Of a stretch of 64,000 nt of DNA, positions 43,405-51,791 are shown one piece after another. The DNA is taken from positions 868,001 to 932,000 of the forward strand of contig JAHBXT010000003.1 of assembly GCA_019636385.1 (NCBI GenBank), read 5' to 3'. The stretch's first letter is position 1. Each line of letters starts with the position of its first letter. This DNA is from Pirellulaceae bacterium. GTDB lineage: Bacteria; Planctomycetota; Planctomycetia; Pirellulales; Pirellulaceae. The notes under the pieces were generated by a model. The model was given only the letters and a program-made list of their open reading frames with translations. It was not told the origin of the DNA and did no database searches. The position numbers were made by a program, and so were the translations under genes.

Positions 43405-45906
43405 ATGGAATCGGCTGCTATGAATAGCCAGCGGCTTCATGAATCAAGCCCCATCGCTCAGACAGCAGGCTTGCCATCTAGAGCTAAATCCTTATTGCGC
43501 TGGCCGGGTCGCCACTTGGCCCTGGCGGCACTAACAATGATCATCGGTGGAGTGATTTTCTATGCCACCATGCGTGTGTTGGTGGCCGATGTACGGCATA
43601 TCAATCAGCGGCTGGTACAAGATCAACAGATTCTCATTGAACATCGCGCGTTGGAGCAACTGCGCGAAGAGACGCGTCTGGCGGACCAGGCGACGCTTGA
43701 TGTCACAGCAAAGTGGACAAAGATTATCCAGGACGCCGAAGCTCAAGCGCTCTCAAAGGCTACCCATGAGCCGGCGATAAGTTATACCAATTTAACTCAA
43801 TTGGAACCGTCCACGCCAGCCCATCAACTGCATGGACCCTTGCGCCACCATCGGCTGCCGGAGGCTGCTCAAGATGACTGGTGCCGAAATGCCTTGGATA
43901 CCTACGTCCTCGATCAGCTGCAGAAGCAGGGAATGGCACCGCCGAAACCTGCCGACTCACGGACGTTAGTTCGCCGATTGTGGTTGAGTCTGACCGGGTT
44001 ACCACCTGCGTGGTCAGATATGGAAAAATGGATGCAGCGCGCTGAAAATGATTGGGAGCAATTGGTAGACGAGTTGTTAGAACGTCCAGAATTTGGTGAG
44101 CATCTTTCGACACCCTGGTTGGATGTCGTTCGGTATGCCGATAGCAACGGATACGAAGAGGACGAATTGCGGCCGCATGCTTTCCCGTACCGAGATTTCG
44201 TTATTTGGGCCTTGCAAGCGGATTTTCCTTACGATGAGTTTGTGCGCTGGCAAATTGCCGGTGATGAAATCTGTCCTGACAATCCCCTAGCAACAGCGGC
44301 GACCGGATTTCTGACCGCCTCACCGTTGAATACGTTCATTCCGCAACTGTCGGAACGATACGATGAGTTAGATAACATCATTTCCACCATAGGCCAGTCG
44401 ATGCTGGGTACGACGATCGCATGTGCTCGATGTCACGACCATTTTTATGACCCGATCCTCAGTCAAGAGTACTATGGGCTGGCAGCCATTTTTCAATCGA
44501 CGAAGCGCACAGAGACTTATCTCCAGCCTGACCGAGGGGCCGAATACTGGCAGCAGGCTGGCTGGTCGCATCAATATCGTGATGAGATGACGGCCATGCT
44601 CTTGCAGCGAGTCCGAGATGACCGCATTGAAGACAACAACGACTTCACCTCGGATGAAAAGGATCTACTGCGCCAGCCGATTGATCCTGAGAACGCTCGT
44701 CAAGTCGAACTGCTGTCACGCTGTGGGCGTTGCTTGTTGGTCGACGAGACATTTCTAAAAGATGGTTTAAAACCGCTACCTCAACACAAGCCGCGATATG
44801 ACTTTTTACAGCAGGAACTGGATCGCAAGCGATCTATGCTACCGCCGGAACCCCCCAAAGCCCTGGCAATTACCGGAAGTCAAGTGCAGCAGGTGCCAGT
44901 GCTGACTGGTGGCTCTATCAATTTACTTGGCGAAAGCGTTGGTCCACGCTTTATCGACTGTCTAACTCAAGTCAAAGTCAACTGGGCTGACGGCGGTTGG
45001 ACGTTGTGGGACACCGCGGCTGAGCCTCGCCCCAGAACCGCTTTAGCCCGATGGATGACGGACATTCGGTTTGGGGCAGGGGCCCTACTGGCGCGTGTCG
45101 CCGTGAATCGTATCTGGCAACACCACTTTGGGGTTGGGCTGGTCCGCACGCCTGCCGATTTTGGTGCGGAGGGTGCTCCGCCCAGTAGCGCCGCCTTATT
45201 GGATTGGTTGGCAGAGCAACTGGTTGTTAGTGGTTGGCGTCAGAAGCATGTTCATCGCTTGATTGTTAACAGCAGCACATGGCGACAAGCGCTGGTGAGT
45301 TCCGATAGTCCGTACTACTCCGAACAGTTCGATTCGCTGTTGCGCCGCGTTCCCCAGCGTCTGTCCGGTGAAATGTTCCGGGATGCGATATTGGACCTGG
45401 CCGGACGGTTGAACCGACGTCGCTATGGACCAGCCTTTCAGCCGGCAATTCCTTACGAAGCGATTATGTATCGCGAAGAGGAAGACATTGACGCCACTTG
45501 GCCCACTCAGGTCCTTGAGCGCCCAGACGTCTGGAGACGTAGCGTTTACATTCTCAGACGACGCAGCAATCCAGTCCCCATGCTGCAACTGTTTGACACG
45601 CCTGAGCGCAGCCAACCATGTGCCCATCGCCAAGCAACAACCGTGCCTACGCAAGCGTTGCTGTTGTGGAACGACCCTTGGATTCGTGACCAAGCCCAGC
45701 ACATAGCAGCCCAGATCGAGTCCAGCGGAAGCGCGACCAGTTTAGAGCCACGGTCTGATCCGATCTCCCAACTCTTCCGTCTTGTATACCAACGGATGCC
45801 GCGTCCAGATGAACTGAGGCAGGCCCACGAGTTTCTTGAAACTGGCGCGCTCCAGGACCTGGTCCATGTTTTACTGATGAGCAACGAGTTTTGGTACTTC
45901 GACTAG
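43405..45906 (+). CDS. DUF1549-DUF1553 membrane-anchored protein
   Basis: The 833-residue protein has a membrane anchor (LALAALTMIIGGVIFYATMR, about residues 33-52) followed by a coiled-coil-like stretch, in place of the signal peptide and PSCyt1 haem domain of the paralogue at 813. The DUF1549 domain runs from about 155 to 365 (TLVRRLWLSLTGLPPAWSDM) with the motif CARCHDHFYDPI near residue 338. The DUF1553 domain covers about 545-825 (VAVNRIWQQHFGVGLVRTPA). A short overlap is possible between the ATG at 43405 and a second ATG at 43420. The function is not established. It is followed by a DUF1501 gene after 32 bases. The anchor implies a membrane-bound version of the same module. Confidence 0.92.
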   Translation: MESAAMNSQRLHESSPIAQTAGLPSRAKSLLRWPGRHLALAALTMIIGGVIFYATMRVLVADVRHINQRLVQDQQILIEHRALEQLREETRLADQATLDVTAKWTKIIQDAEAQALSKATHEPAISYTNLTQLEPSTPAHQLHGPLRHHRLPEAAQDDWCRNALDTYVLDQLQKQGMAPPKPADSRTLVRRLWLSLTGLPPAWSDMEKWMQRAENDWEQLVDELLERPEFGEHLSTPWLDVVRYADSNGYEEDELRPHAFPYRDFVIWALQADFPYDEFVRWQIAGDEICPDNPLATAATGFLTASPLNTFIPQLSERYDELDNIISTIGQSMLGTTIACARCHDHFYDPILSQEYYGLAAIFQSTKRTETYLQPDRGAEYWQQAGWSHQYRDEMTAMLLQRVRDDRIEDNNDFTSDEKDLLRQPIDPENARQVELLSRCGRCLLVDETFLKDGLKPLPQHKPRYDFLQQELDRKRSMLPPEPPKALAITGSQVQQVPVLTGGSINLLGESVGPRFIDCLTQVKVNWADGGWTLWDTAAEPRPRTALARWMTDIRFGAGALLARVAVNRIWQHHFGVGLVRTPADFGAEGAPPSSAALLDWLAEQLVVSGWRQKHVHRLIVNSSTWRQALVSSDSPYYSEQFDSLLRRVPQRLSGEMFRDAILDLAGRLNRRRYGPAFQPAIPYEAIMYREEEDIDATWPTQVLERPDVWRRSVYILRRRSNPVPMLQLFDTPERSQPCAHRQATTVPTQALLLWNDPWIRDQAQHIAAQIESSGSATSLEPRSDPISQLFRLVYQRMPRPDELRQAHEFLETGALQDLVHVLLMSNEFWYFD

Positions 45907-45938
45907 CGTCGATAAGTGACTGGATGGCGGAGTAGTCC

Positions 45939-47333
45939 ATGCTGCAAGACGATCAAGTTAGACGCCGCGAATGGCTTCAACGACAAGGGGCAGGCCTGGG
46001 GAGTTTGGCCTTATCGACTTTATTGTCCAAAGAGGTGCAAGCCACAGGCAGTTTGTCGGGAAAGACACAGCATCATCCGGCTCGAGCCACATCGGTTATC
46101 TGGCTGTTTATGAACGGAGGCCCGTCGGGTATTGATCTACTGGATCACAAACCGGCCTTGGAACGTTACGCGGGTCAGCCATTTCCGGGTGAGCTGAAAA
46201 CGTTGTTCCCCTATCCTGGTCCGATCATGCCTTCGCCATTTAAGTTTCGGAGGTATGGAGAATGCGGTGCCGCCGTCAGCCAAGTTCTGCCGCATCTAGC
46301 GCATCAGGTCGACAAATTGACGTTTTTGCAAGCCTGTGTTTCTGAAGAGCAAAATCATGTACCTGCCTGCTACATGATGAACACTGGAAGTCGTCAGATG
46401 GGCTCACCAGCGCTGGGCAGTTGGGCCAGCTATGGACTGGGGCGTGAATCCAACGATCTACCAGATTTTGTCGTCATGTACGACCATCGCAGTTCACCAG
46501 AAGGCGGTGCCAGCCTTTGGGGCTCAGGCTTCCTTCCAGGTCAGTACCAAGGAGTCACCTTGCGGCCTAAAAAGTCACCAATTCTGTATATTGATCGTCC
46601 AGGAGACCTTAGCCAATCGACTCAACACGCTCAGCAGAGACTCCTGAAAAGCCTCAATCGACAACACGCTCAGCAACATCCGTTCTCCAGTGAACTGGAA
46701 GCAAGAATTCGTTCCTTTGAGACGGCCTATCAGATGCAAGCCAGCGTGCCCAATCTGGTTGATCTGTCCAGTGAAACTCAGGCGACGTACGAACTGTATG
46801 GACTTAACGACCCAACGACCCGGCATTTTGGAAGTCAATGCCTGCTAGCCCGGCGAATGGTTGAACAGAACGTACCATTTATACAAATCTACCACGGTGG
46901 CTACGAAAACAATTGGGATCAACATGGTGGCTTGGCAGAGGGGCATGCCAAAAACTGTATGGAGACCGACCGACCCATGGCTGGTTTGTTGCTGGATCTC
47001 GAACAACGTGGGCTACTGGATTCAACGTTAGTAATCTGGGGTGGCGAATTTGGTCGCGGGCCTACGGCCCAAGACCGAGATGGTCGTGACCATAACCCCT
47101 ACGGATTTACGATGTGGCTGGCAGGTGGAGGTGTCAAGCGAGGCTTTACCCTGGGGGCGACCGATGAGTTTGGCTATTTGCCAGTCGAGCATCCCGTTAG
47201 CATGCATGATCTACACGCTACCGTTCTGCATCTCATGGGCCTGGACGAATCTCGCTTGACTTTCCGCAGTGCAGGTCGCGACCAGTCTGCAACCAACGGT
47301 TTGGGCCACGTCTTGCATCCTATCCTGGCGTGA
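45939..47333 (+). CDS. DUF1501 protein, second copy
   Basis: The 464-residue protein starts MLQDDQVRRREWLQRQGAGL, again a Tat-like signal with RRREW. The core is that of DUF1501: VIWLFMNGGPSGIDLLDHKP, GSPALGSWASYGLGRES, and the metal-site region VIWGGEFGRGPTAQDRDG then RDHNPYGFTMWLAGGGV. It shares layout with the copy at 3283 but diverges in the middle. It probably works with the preceding membrane-anchored DUF1549/1553 protein outside the cytoplasm. It ends 264 bases before the TadE-like gene, with no terminator seen. Confidence 0.92.
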   Translation: MLQDDQVRRREWLQRQGAGLGSLALSTLLSKEVQATGSLSGKTQHHPARATSVIWLFMNGGPSGIDLLDHKPALERYAGQPFPGELKTLFPYPGPIMPSPFKFRRYGECGAAVSQVLPHLAHQVDKLTFLQACVSEEQNHVPACYMMNTGSRQMGSPALGSWASYGLGRESNDLPDFVVMYDHRSSPEGGASLWGSGFLPGQYQGVTLRPKKSPILYIDRPGDLSQSTQHAQQRLLKSLNRQHAQQHPFSSELEARIRSFETAYQMQASVPNLVDLSSETQATYELYGLNDPTTRHFGSQCLLARRMVEQNVPFIQIYHGGYENNWDQHGGLAEGHAKNCMETDRPMAGLLLDLEQRGLLDSTLVIWGGEFGRGPTAQDRDGRDHNPYGFTMWLAGGGVKRGFTLGATDEFGYLPVEHPVSMHDLHATVLHLMGLDESRLTFRSAGRDQSATNGLGHVLHPILA

Positions 47334-47597
47334 ACAGTTGGCGGAAAAGTTCCCAGGCCAAATTCGACTGGATCGGAATAATCGATACAAACCAGCCAAT
47401 TGCCGAAGATGTCTGAACCTAAAGCATCAATTCGATCAAGCCTCAACCCCGTTTTCGATTTTATGGACCTACAGTCCTCTGCGGGCTGTCGGGCAGCCGA
47501 CTGGCCGAACAAGCCAGTTGAAGTGGCTTGCAATCTGCGTTTAGCCAGAGGTCAGTTGGCGCAGACCAATCGGCAATCATAGTTCTTGTGTAAGGTA

Positions 47598-48077
47598 ATG
47601 AAAGCGATGTTCCATTCAAATGCTTTTGCGAGCCGACGCGGTGCAGCGGTGGTTGAAATGGCGTGTGTGCTACCCGTGTTTGTGCTGATTGTCATGGGTA
47701 GTATCGAAGTCGGTCGAGGAGTCATGGTGCGGCACGTACTCGAAGAGGCGGCTCGGGCCGGTTGCCGAGTAGCCATTATGGAGGGCGCGACACCTGGAGA
47801 TGTTACGAGTATCGTCCAAAAAGCCATGACTAAGGCCAATCTGTCCGACTATTCCGTGGAGCTGAACCCGCCAGATTTAAGCAGTCTTGGTCCGTTTGAA
47901 CCAGTAACTGTGCAGGTATCCATTCCTTACAGTAAGGCGTCCTGGTTTCAGCCAAGATTCATGGCCCAAGCTTCGTTAAGCGGAATTTGCGTTCTGCCAG
48001 CTGAAGTGGAAGGAGATAAACTTCCAGACCCAGTCTCCGGCAAAAAGAACAAGAAGAACAAGAAGAACAAGAAGTAG
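47598..48077 (+). CDS. TadE-like pseudopilin with lysine-rich tail
   Basis: The ATG at 47598 is chosen; TTG at 47586 and ATG at 47607 are possible. The product has about 159 residues. The N-terminus SRRGAAVVEMACVLPVFVLI is a TadE prepilin signal: Gly before the cleavage site, Glu at +5 and a hydrophobic helix. TadE pseudopilins belong to the Flp/Tad secretion system. The rest is beta-rich (VTVQVSIPYSKASWF). The last 14 residues are an Asn/Lys repeat (KKNKKNKKNKK) encoded by a nine-base tandem repeat. A TadG-like gene follows after 171 bases. No other tad genes are in the window, so this is an orphan pair. Confidence 0.85.
   Translation: MKAMFHSNAFASRRGAAVVEMACVLPVFVLIVMGSIEVGRGVMVRHVLEEAARAGCRVAIMEGATPGDVTSIVQKAMTKANLSDYSVELNPPDLSSLGPFEPVTVQVSIPYSKASWFQPRFMAQASLSGICVLPAEVEGDKLPDPVSGKKNKKNKKNKK
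48045..48074 (+). repeat. Tandem nine-base repeat AAGAACAAG
   Basis: Three perfect copies plus a partial one at the 3' end of the TadE-like gene encode the KKNKKNKKNKK tail. Such a short repeat can change copy number by slippage. Confidence 0.85.
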
Positions 48078-48248
48078 CTACGGGGATTGGTAACTATTGC
48101 AATGTCAGTGCGGAACGGTTGCCCCCGAGTGTACTTTACCTCCAATGTCCAGGCATCTGAACAGATGAGGACAACCCGCCGCATACTTGTGATGAAAGTT
48201 TGATTCGCGGCGCGCCTCAATAACAAAACCGTTCACAAGGAATCAATC

Positions 48249-48890
48249 ATGACACCAAAAGACAAACGTAATGCACAGGCACGACGTGGTCTTGATTGGC
48301 GTCGAGGTTCCATATTGGCACTCACCCCCGTGATGATCGTGGTGCTGTTAAGTGTGGGGTTATTCGTGGTGGATCTGGGGTATTTGTATGCAACCAAAAG
48401 CAGTTTACAGAATGCTGCTGACTCCGCTAGTTTCACCGGTGCGCTTCGTCTGCGGGTAGCCTTGGGTGAGGTCGAGGAACCGACTGCAGGCGAGAAAAAA
48501 ATGAAAAAGAAAGACAAGAAAGCCAAGAAAAAAAGTGAAGAGCCTCAAGAATTTGATGCCTCTTTCATACCCCACCTCCAGGCACTGGCCATTGAATTTG
48601 CCGAGCGGAATCATCAGGCTGCTACTGGAATACTGGATCAAACCGAAATCAACATAGGCTTTTGGAACTTTTCTACGCGTAGTTTTGAGGCTGTTCCACC
48701 AGACCAAGCCAATGCGGTACGAGTAACTGTTCGTCGTGGCGGTGACCAATCTCAAAAGTTAACTTTGCTATTGGCTCGACTCTTCGGCATGATGTCCACT
48801 GATTTGGAAGCCAACTCTATCACGGCTTTCAACACACTAGTCGATGGTAGTGGCGATGAGCATCTCACGATGCCCTATCTGGTGAAATAA
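48249..48890 (+). CDS. TadG-like protein with lysine-rich insertion
   Basis: The 213-residue product starts with the TadG-type N-terminus RRGSILALTPVMIVVLLSVG then LFVVDLGYLYATKSSLQNAA and DSASFTGALRLR. These proteins hold a membrane helix and an extracytoplasmic domain. Between residues about 78 and 98 it carries a highly basic insertion (KKMKKKDKKAKKKSEE). The domain after it ends with TDLEANSITAFNTL. TadG is normally larger, with a von Willebrand domain; this one lacks it and resembles the short TadE/G-like proteins found in many planctomycetes. The related TadE-like gene upstream also ends in Lys repeats. Confidence 0.8.
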   Translation: MTPKDKRNAQARRGLDWRRGSILALTPVMIVVLLSVGLFVVDLGYLYATKSSLQNAADSASFTGALRLRVALGEVEEPTAGEKKMKKKDKKAKKKSEEPQEFDASFIPHLQALAIEFAERNHQAATGILDQTEINIGFWNFSTRSFEAVPPDQANAVRVTVRRGGDQSQKLTLLLARLFGMMSTDLEANSITAFNTLVDGSGDEHLTMPYLVK

Positions 48891-49253
48891 AGCATGATCT
48901 GGTGAGCCGGCGGGGTCAGCGAAATATTCGTGTGCTACTCGGCCAGCACACCGACGACCAGGAGCATTAAGTGCTGTTTTGGCGTCTGCCATGCGCGACC
49001 TTGTCATTTCCTGCTTGAACTCGGCCCACCTGGCCATGCGATTGATAAGCAGCCGACCATTTGCATCGCCACTAATCTTTAGATCTCCATTCAGGTTCGT
49101 CACAGAATGTAAGCTAAAGTATTGCGTGAGATTCAAAGCACTATCCACCATCTAGCGTCATCATTCCATGTGTTTGCAACGTGAATTGACATCCGCTTAC
49201 TAATCGCTCGTCTAGCCGGAACGCCTAACAAGATATCGGGCGGTCAACTTAGA
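48891..49253. other. Intergenic region, one doubtful frame
   Basis: A 104-codon frame lies on the minus strand (48837-49151) starting MVDSALNLTQYFSLHSVTNL. It has no ribosome binding site and overlaps the TadG end. Nothing else was found. Confidence 0.35.
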
Positions 49254-50147
49254 TCAGAAGCCCGTTATGGCCCGATAGGCACAAGCAACAACTTCCGCCA
49301 TGCGCTCGAAATCCAGCGTGTCAATATCGTCGCTCATCTGGTGATAGTTTGGATTTCGAATAAACGACGTGTCGTTGATCATCAGCGCCGGGATGTCGAA
49401 TTCCCAGTAGCTTCTCTGATCGGACATGCCGGCCAGACTTTCGATCATTGGCAGATCAATCATCTGGATATCTATACCGGCGTCGGTCTTCATGAGTTGA
49501 TAGACCATTTGGTTAAAGTCATGATAGGCCCGTTTGCCGACCACCGCGATGAAGTTCGCCTTTTCGGGATATAGCTCTCTCAATCCTGGGACTGGATAAG
49601 GCTGTTCGCCATCGTGAAAGTAGCCAATCATTTCGAAATTGATCAAGCCGATTAGGTCGGACTTAATTTCGCTGACCGACCTGGCATGTATGTAGGAGCC
49701 CATCTGGTTGGTAGAGTAAAACGGCGGTTCTTCCAAGCAGAAGGCAACAAAGTCAATCCGGTAGTCAATATCCGGCTGGGCTTCAGCCACCATCCGGGCT
49801 GATTCGAGTAATCCGGCGACGGCACTTGCGTTATCGTCTGCCCCCGGTTGATCACCACAGACATCATAATGGGCACCTGTGATCATTCGCCTCTGCTTCT
49901 CTGGCCTGTAGGAAGCGATGATGTTCTTGTACTCAATTCCGTTCACCAAAAACGGCTGTTCGACCGTCTCCAGGCCGTAGGCACCAAACTCAGCCTTCAG
50001 GTAACAGCAGACCTTCTCCAGCGAGTCTAGGTTTTGAAAATTCCGGAAAGGCCGAAGAGAAGTCAGGAACTCGACATGACGGTAGAGCGATTCGCTGTTG
50101 GCATGCATCGGACAGTGTTTTCCATGTTCAAGGAGTCGGCCGCGCAT
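49254..50147 (-). CDS. M28-family zinc aminopeptidase
   Basis: Start choice among ATG at 50145-50147, ATG at 50106-50108 and TTG at 50159 is uncertain; no strong ribosome site supports any. The protein has about 297 residues. The metal-binding residues of peptidase family M28 are visible: ITGAHYDVCG (His), QPGADDNASAVAGLLE (bridging Asp), CLEEPPF (Glu pair), INFEMIGYF and, at the end, RNPNYHQMSDDIDTLDFERM with the last His. It should release N-terminal amino acids. No signal peptide is apparent, so it may be cytoplasmic, unlike many M28 enzymes. It stands alone. Confidence 0.9.
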   Translation of the reverse strand: MRGRLLEHGKHCPMHANSESLYRHVEFLTSLRPFRNFQNLDSLEKVCCYLKAEFGAYGLETVEQPFLVNGIEYKNIIASYRPEKQRRMITGAHYDVCGDQPGADDNASAVAGLLESARMVAEAQPDIDYRIDFVAFCLEEPPFYSTNQMGSYIHARSVSEIKSDLIGLINFEMIGYFHDGEQPYPVPGLRELYPEKANFIAVVGKRAYHDFNQMVYQLMKTDAGIDIQMIDLPMIESLAGMSDQRSYWEFDIPALMINDTSFIRNPNYHQMSDDIDTLDFERMAEVVACAYRAITGF

Positions 50148-50527
50148 TAGCGACCGCAATCGCCCTCACAATCTTGACGGCTTCGGTTTTTCACAAACTT
50201 GCATTTGCCGAAAATCCGAACGAAATATCCCACATCCTAATAAACCCTCAACGCTGCTGGTAGCGACGCAGCATGTTTGATCCGAGACTAGCACAAGCCT
50301 GTGGCACCTTTAGCCCCGTAAAGCTAGAGCAGCTGGCAAAGAACTGTTGCTGCCAGCCTGAGTCCGAGAGCTAGGCGGTGACTAGGAGCCGATTAAATTC
50401 GCAAAACGGAACCTTTGCTTGCTCCGTTTTGCTAAAATCGCTGGATGACAGTGACTGTGTTGGTCCGAGAGTACCTGTAATCCTGAACGTAGTGATATCA
50501 GACCTGTGCGTCAGAAGGAGATGCATA
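50148..50527. other. Intergenic region with hairpin
   Basis: The divergent control region of the peptidase and the small acidic protein gene. It includes one inverted repeat (50401-50410 with 50423-50432, 10 of 10 paired, loop 12). Confidence 0.4.
50401..50432. repeat. Ten-base inverted repeat
   Basis: GCAAAACGGA and its complement flank a 12-base loop, about 95 bases upstream of the small gene at 50528. It may be a hairpin or an operator; no T-tract follows. Confidence 0.4.
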
Positions 50528-50767
50528 ATGAGTAACGAGCCTGAATTGATCATGTCGCCACTTTGCCAGACGCTCAAGGTTGAGGGGCATACTCTTCAGA
50601 TCGACATCTATCGTGGCGGCACAAGCAAGTGGATTCTTGAGGTTGTCGACTCAGGCGGTACCTCCACTGTCTGGGATGAGGAGTTTGAAACCGATGAGCT
50701 GGCGTTTGAGGAATTGTCTCGCACCATCAGCGAGGAGGGTGTCCTTTCGATCGTTGCCGCTCCTTAG
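50528..50767 (+). CDS. Small acidic hypothetical protein
   Basis: The ATG at 50528 is chosen because AGAAGGAG lies about eight bases upstream, the clearest ribosome binding site in this part. The frame is open further upstream, to 50378. The 79-residue product reads MSNEPELIMSPLCQTLKVEG onward and is rich in Glu and Asp (VWDEEFETDELAFEELSRTI). It has no signal peptide, and it looks like one small alpha/beta domain. No family was recognised. It stands alone in an intergenic zone. Confidence 0.65.
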   Translation: MSNEPELIMSPLCQTLKVEGHTLQIDIYRGGTSKWILEVVDSGGTSTVWDEEFETDELAFEELSRTISEEGVLSIVAAP

Positions 50768-51079
50768 GCTAGGCTCTCGTGGGCGTGAGCCGTCTGTCTA
50801 CCGAAATCAGCTTTGCACTGGCGCGATCCTAGCAACTTGGATGGGAAGGCGTCTGGGTGCCGAAAGTTGCCCATGGGCAGCGACAATCCCAGCGCTTACA
50901 TACAGCTTGGCGATTTCTCCTGTTGGACAGCTTTTCGCCCACTGCCCGGTGACGGTGGACGTTATCCCGCTATCTGAATCGTGAGCTAGCCTAAATGCCA
51001 TTGATCACGGAAATCCGCTGTCCCGCACATAAGCTTCTACTTGCCAAACCCAGCCATCGGAAAGAGCGAATTCTGAGCC
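50768..51079. other. Intergenic region, nothing convincing
   Basis: The stretch lies between the convergent small acidic gene and pabA. No open frame with a ribosome site, no hairpin and no RNA were recognised. Confidence 0.4.
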
Positions 51080-51790
51080 TTACCGCAGATCGGCAGCATA
51101 GTCAGGTGTAGGCAACTGGGTGGCACGCGGCGAGCCACATTGCACTAGAAAATTAGCCAGCAGTTGGTAGCCAAGCGGAGAAAGAACTGACTCTGGGTGA
51201 AATTGGACTCCAAAGGTTGGGTGCTGGCGGTGTTGTACCGCCATGATCTCAGGGAAAAACTGCGGTTGTCGAGAAATCTCCTGACTCATCCGGCCAACGT
51301 GCACAGAATGAACCTGTAAACTCTGCTGTGCAGGACTAATCTCTTCTGCGCGACTCCGAGCAATGATCGATAGACTTGCCGGGAACTGGTCTGGAGACGC
51401 AACCAAAGAGTGATAGCGAGCCATGTTGGCGACTGCTGGAAAACCGCTAAACAGCGGGCTGTCGTCAAATTCAATCGGTAGTGCCCGCCCGTGTATGGGG
51501 TAGGCCGCGCGGATTATTTTTCCACCCATGGCTTGAACGATGATTTGGTGGCCGAGGCAGACTCCGAGGATCGGACGTAAGCCACTGTAGCGTTGGACGA
51601 TTCCCAAGCACTGCCCCGCCTGATCGGGGCCACAAGGTCCCGGTGAAATCACAATGGCCTGCGATTGCTCGGCCGCCGATATCAAGTCCGGCGCGTCGTT
51701 GCGCAATACAGAGACGGTCGCGCCCAGTCGCACCAAATAGCGAGCCAAGTTGTAGATGAAGCTGTCGTAGTTGTCGATCAGCAGAATCAT
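51080..51790 (-). CDS. pabA: Glutamine amidotransferase subunit of aminodeoxychorismate/anthranilate synthase
   Basis: The 236-residue class I glutamine amidotransferase hydrolyses glutamine and passes ammonia to a PabB/TrpE partner. The N-terminal block is MILLIDNYDSFIYNLARYLV. The nucleophile Cys lies in ILGVCLGHQIIV and the His-Glu pair in GVQFHPESVLSPLG. PabA and TrpG cannot be separated by sequence alone, and one protein often serves both. Compared with the usual 190-200 residues it has about 30 extra residues, mainly in a variable loop near 140-180. It starts one base after the stop of the coiled-coil gene (TAG-A-ATG), so it is part of that operon, an unexpected place for it. No partner gene is present. 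Confidence 0.93.
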   Translation of the reverse strand: MILLIDNYDSFIYNLARYLVRLGATVSVLRNDAPDLISAAEQSQAIVISPGPCGPDQAGQCLGIVQRYSGLRPILGVCLGHQIIVQAMGGKIIRAAYPIHGRALPIEFDDSPLFSGFPAVANMARYHSLVASPDQFPASLSIIARSRAEEISPAQQSLQVHSVHVGRMSQEISRQPQFFPEIMAVQHRQHPTFGVQFHPESVLSPLGYQLLANFLVQCGSPRATQLPTPDYAADLR

Positions 51791-51791
51791 T

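Noticed and set aside
48837..49151. Minus-strand frame of 104 codons next to the TadG-like gene
   Set aside because: No ribosome binding site, overlap with a known gene end, and no recognisable family; kept only as an intergenic note.
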